Below are positions 62,927-64,000 of a DNA stretch of 64,000 nucleotides, piece after piece. Positions within the stretch are counted from its first letter, which is position 1. The number at the start of each line of letters is the position of its first letter. The notes beneath the pieces are model-generated. The model did not search any database. It was given only the letters and a program-made list of their open reading frames with translations, and was not told where the DNA came from. The position numbers and the translations under genes are program-made. The stretch is from a bacterium (lineage in GTDB: Bacteria; Orphanbacterota; Orphanbacteria; Orphanbacterales; Orphanbacteraceae), in NCBI GenBank assembly GCA_025782575.1, contig JALGYY010000043.1, positions 204,501 through 268,500 of the forward strand, written 5' to 3'.

Positions 62927-62953
62927 TGGTGGAGGCGGCGGGAATCGAACCCG
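62927..62953 (-). repeat. tmRNA 3' end (original copy of the direct repeat)
   Basis: The last 27 bases of the tmRNA gene, identical to the copy 1255 bases away. Preceding bases on the minus strand (CTCTCGGACG) are tmRNA-specific, so this is the intact end. Confidence 0.8.
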
Positions 62954-63162
62954 CGTCCGAGAGTGGTTCAAAACAGGAGTCTACGTGCGTAGCCAAGTCT
63001 ATTATTGTGTCGCCTTTATCGGACTCCGGCCGGCAGGATTCCAACAAGGTCTAGCCCTAAAATTTCGCCTCTCCTCTCGGGCCGTGACTTGAGGCTAGCC
63101 TGTATAGTCGTCGCTCGAGTCCGCCCCCTACAGGCGAGGAGTGGTCGAACGCACCGCTTTAA

Positions 63163-63192
63163 TTAAGCGGCGAGTGCCAGATCGTTATTGGC
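63163..63192 (-). other. tmRNA proteolysis-tag reading frame
   Basis: GCC AAT AAC GAT CTG GCA CTC GCC GCT TAA encodes ANNDLALAA. The resume codon GCC is preceded by AACT, as in Bacillus subtilis (AACT then GGC). The end LALAA is the usual degradation signal. Confidence 0.85.
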
Positions 63193-63377
63193 AGTTGGTT
63201 TTTGCCGCCGTTATTACAAGGTCGACGACATCCTCGGCACGCGGCCAGTCCTTACTTCACACCCGTCGAGTCCATTCGCCCCCATATTGCGATGCGTGGT
63301 CCCCTGGGTGGGGCCGTTCACTATTATTATCGTTCAAATCGAGGGAAACTGCAACCAAAGCGTGGGATAAGAGATTA

Positions 63378-63450
<73 letters not shown>

Positions 63451-63522
63451 CTGAGCCACGCCGGAACGGGCCAGACGAGAAAGATAGCACCAGGGTCGAA
63501 GTTGAGTCAACGGAAAGAGGGG

Positions 63523-64000
63523 TCAGCGGGGCCTGTCTTGAGACTGTTCGATCGCACGCCGGACCTGCCCCAGATGTCGCTCGGCCTCCTCCCTCGACCC
63601 CCTCTCTTCGGGGGCAAAGAGGGGGATCGCCTCTTCGAAGGCCTCGGCCGCATGATCGAGCCGCCCCTGTTTGAAGAGAACCCAGCCGAGACTGTCGAGA
63701 TAGAAGCGCCGCCGCCCCGGCTCACGGGCGATTGCCCCCCGAATGAGCTCTTCCGCCCGATCGAGATTCCGGCCGAGTTCGGCGTACAGGAATCCAAGTG
63801 CGTTTCGAGTGAGTGGGACATCGGGATTTCTGGTAAAGGACTCTTCGAACGAAAGGACCGCCCGGTCGGGATCACCCTTCCGGTAAAACGTATCGCCGCA
63901 TAGATAATGGTAGTGCCACGACATGTCCCGATTGATGCCGAACCAGGGAAGAAGTGACAGATTGAGTACGATGAAGAAAAGCAGAATCGGACTTGCCCGT
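63523..64000 (-). CDS. TPR-repeat protein with membrane segment, 5' end outside window
   Basis: The frame runs off the right edge. The part seen begins with a hydrophobic stretch (SPILLFFIVLNLSLLPWFGINRD) and continues into about 130 residues of TPR repeats: HYHYLCGDTFYRKGDPDRAVLSFEES, RNALGFLYAELGRNLDRAEELI, YLDSLGWVLFKQGRLDHAAEAFEEAI. The frame has no stop upstream of the ATG at 63924, so that ATG is internal. This layout, membrane helices then TPRs, is common in PMT-type or O-antigen-ligase-like proteins with TPR tails. The family of the membrane part cannot be named. Confidence 0.7.
   Translation of the reverse strand, partial: RASPILLFFIVLNLSLLPWFGINRDMSWHYHYLCGDTFYRKGDPDRAVLSFEESFTRNPDVPLTRNALGFLYAELGRNLDRAEELIRGAIAREPGRRRFYLDSLGWVLFKQGRLDHAAEAFEEAIPLFAPEERGSREEAERHLGQVRRAIEQSQDRPR

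Larger units (their letters stand above)
61672..62953. mobile_element. Putative integrated element remnant at the tmRNA 3' end
   Basis: A 1.25-kb segment lies between the tmRNA 3' end and its 27-base direct repeat, which is the arrangement expected of attL and attR of an element that targets tmRNA. The only clear gene inside is a type IV pilin on the minus strand. No integrase is seen, so it would be a remnant, a satellite, or the scar of a deletion. Confidence 0.5.
62927..63283 (-). ncRNA. ssrA: Transfer-messenger RNA (tmRNA)
   Basis: A one-piece 357-base tmRNA on the minus strand. Its 5' end GGGGGCGAATGGACTCGACGG pairs with the 3' end CGCCTCC through a stem with the G3-U wobble that marks alanine acceptance. 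The T arm (GCGGG-TTCGATT-CCCGC) and encoded CCA are present. The 3' pseudoknot region GGCTACGCACGTAGAC matches known tmRNAs. The internal reading frame gives the tag ANNDLALAA followed by TAA. It rescues stalled ribosomes and tags proteins for proteolysis. An internal GGGGGCG at 63122-63128 is not the 5' end. Confidence 0.95.

Noticed and set aside
62927..63128. A shorter, 202-base tmRNA starting at the GGGGGCG at 63122-63128, possibly two-piece
   Set aside because: A better 5' end (GGGGGCGAATGGACTCGACGG) lies at 63283, and only the longer RNA contains a tag frame ending in LALAA.

Overview
The window looks like a chromosomal segment of a GC-rich, uncultured-type Gram-negative bacterium of the FCB superphylum, most like Eisenbacteria or Krumholzibacteriota. 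This placement is an inference. It rests on several exported proteins ending in a FlgD-like Ig sorting domain (NPFNP...T near its start, a Lys/Arg-rich hydrophobic tail at the very end), on dockerin-like and Ca-loop secreted proteins, on Ser/Thr kinases fused to PD40, TolB-like or TPR modules, and on an IleS2-type isoleucyl-tRNA synthetase next to divIVA, dksA and lspA.

Layout. (1) 1-5.3 kb, minus strand: the end of a GT-C glycosyltransferase gene, a beta-helix protein, three related small exported proteins (two with a DRNGD calcium-loop-like motif, three with a shared C-terminal TExxxWxxxKxLxR tail) and a dockerin-like protein. Strong terminators and a long inverted repeat lie between them. 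(2) 5.7-21.2 kb, minus strand: tRNA-Val and a conserved housekeeping block: DUF3098-like protein, mltG, ruvX, an ABC exporter, a SpoIIE phosphatase with RsbW-like and STAS partners (partner-switching signalling), rluD, lspA, dksA, ileS, divIVA, yggT, yggS and rlmI. Many of these genes overlap by 4 bases. (3) 21.3-25.5 kb, plus: a divergent RelA/SpoT-like protein, a GNAT acetyltransferase, an alkaline-phosphatase-superfamily enzyme and a Gfo/Idh/MocA oxidoreductase. (4) 25.5-38.7 kb, plus: a kinase/PD40 protein, two exported proteins, an atypical ketosynthase coupled to a kinase/ATPase/TPR regulator, and an Omp85-type barrel coupled to a lipoprotein with a kinase-like motif set. (5) 38.7-54.5 kb: an SGNH hydrolase with an in-frame stop, a GbsR/MarR regulator with two membrane proteins, a matrixin-like protease, a 39-aa basic protein, a seven-heme cytochrome split by an in-frame TAG inside a heme-motif region, a C13/legumain-like exported protease, a kinase/TolB-like/TPR protein, a GNAT plus PhyH pair, and a PqqB-like metallo-hydrolase. 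(6) 54.5-61.5 kb: a 1105-aa secreted protein reusing the DRNGD domain with He_PIG repeats, an MBOAT/SGNH O-acylation pair, and a basic coiled-coil protein. (7) 61.6-64 kb: tmRNA (tag ANNDLALAA) whose 3' end is duplicated 1.25 kb away, bracketing a type IV pilin gene, then tRNA-Lys and a TPR membrane protein cut by the window edge.

How the parts fit: the housekeeping block is ordinary. The accessory part is dominated by cell-surface and secreted proteins and by signal-transduction proteins. The most unusual items are the DRNGD/C-tail family, the tmRNA-flanked pilin segment, the barrel plus kinase-like lipoprotein pair, the ketosynthase with replaced catalytic histidines, and two genes broken by single in-frame stop codons.
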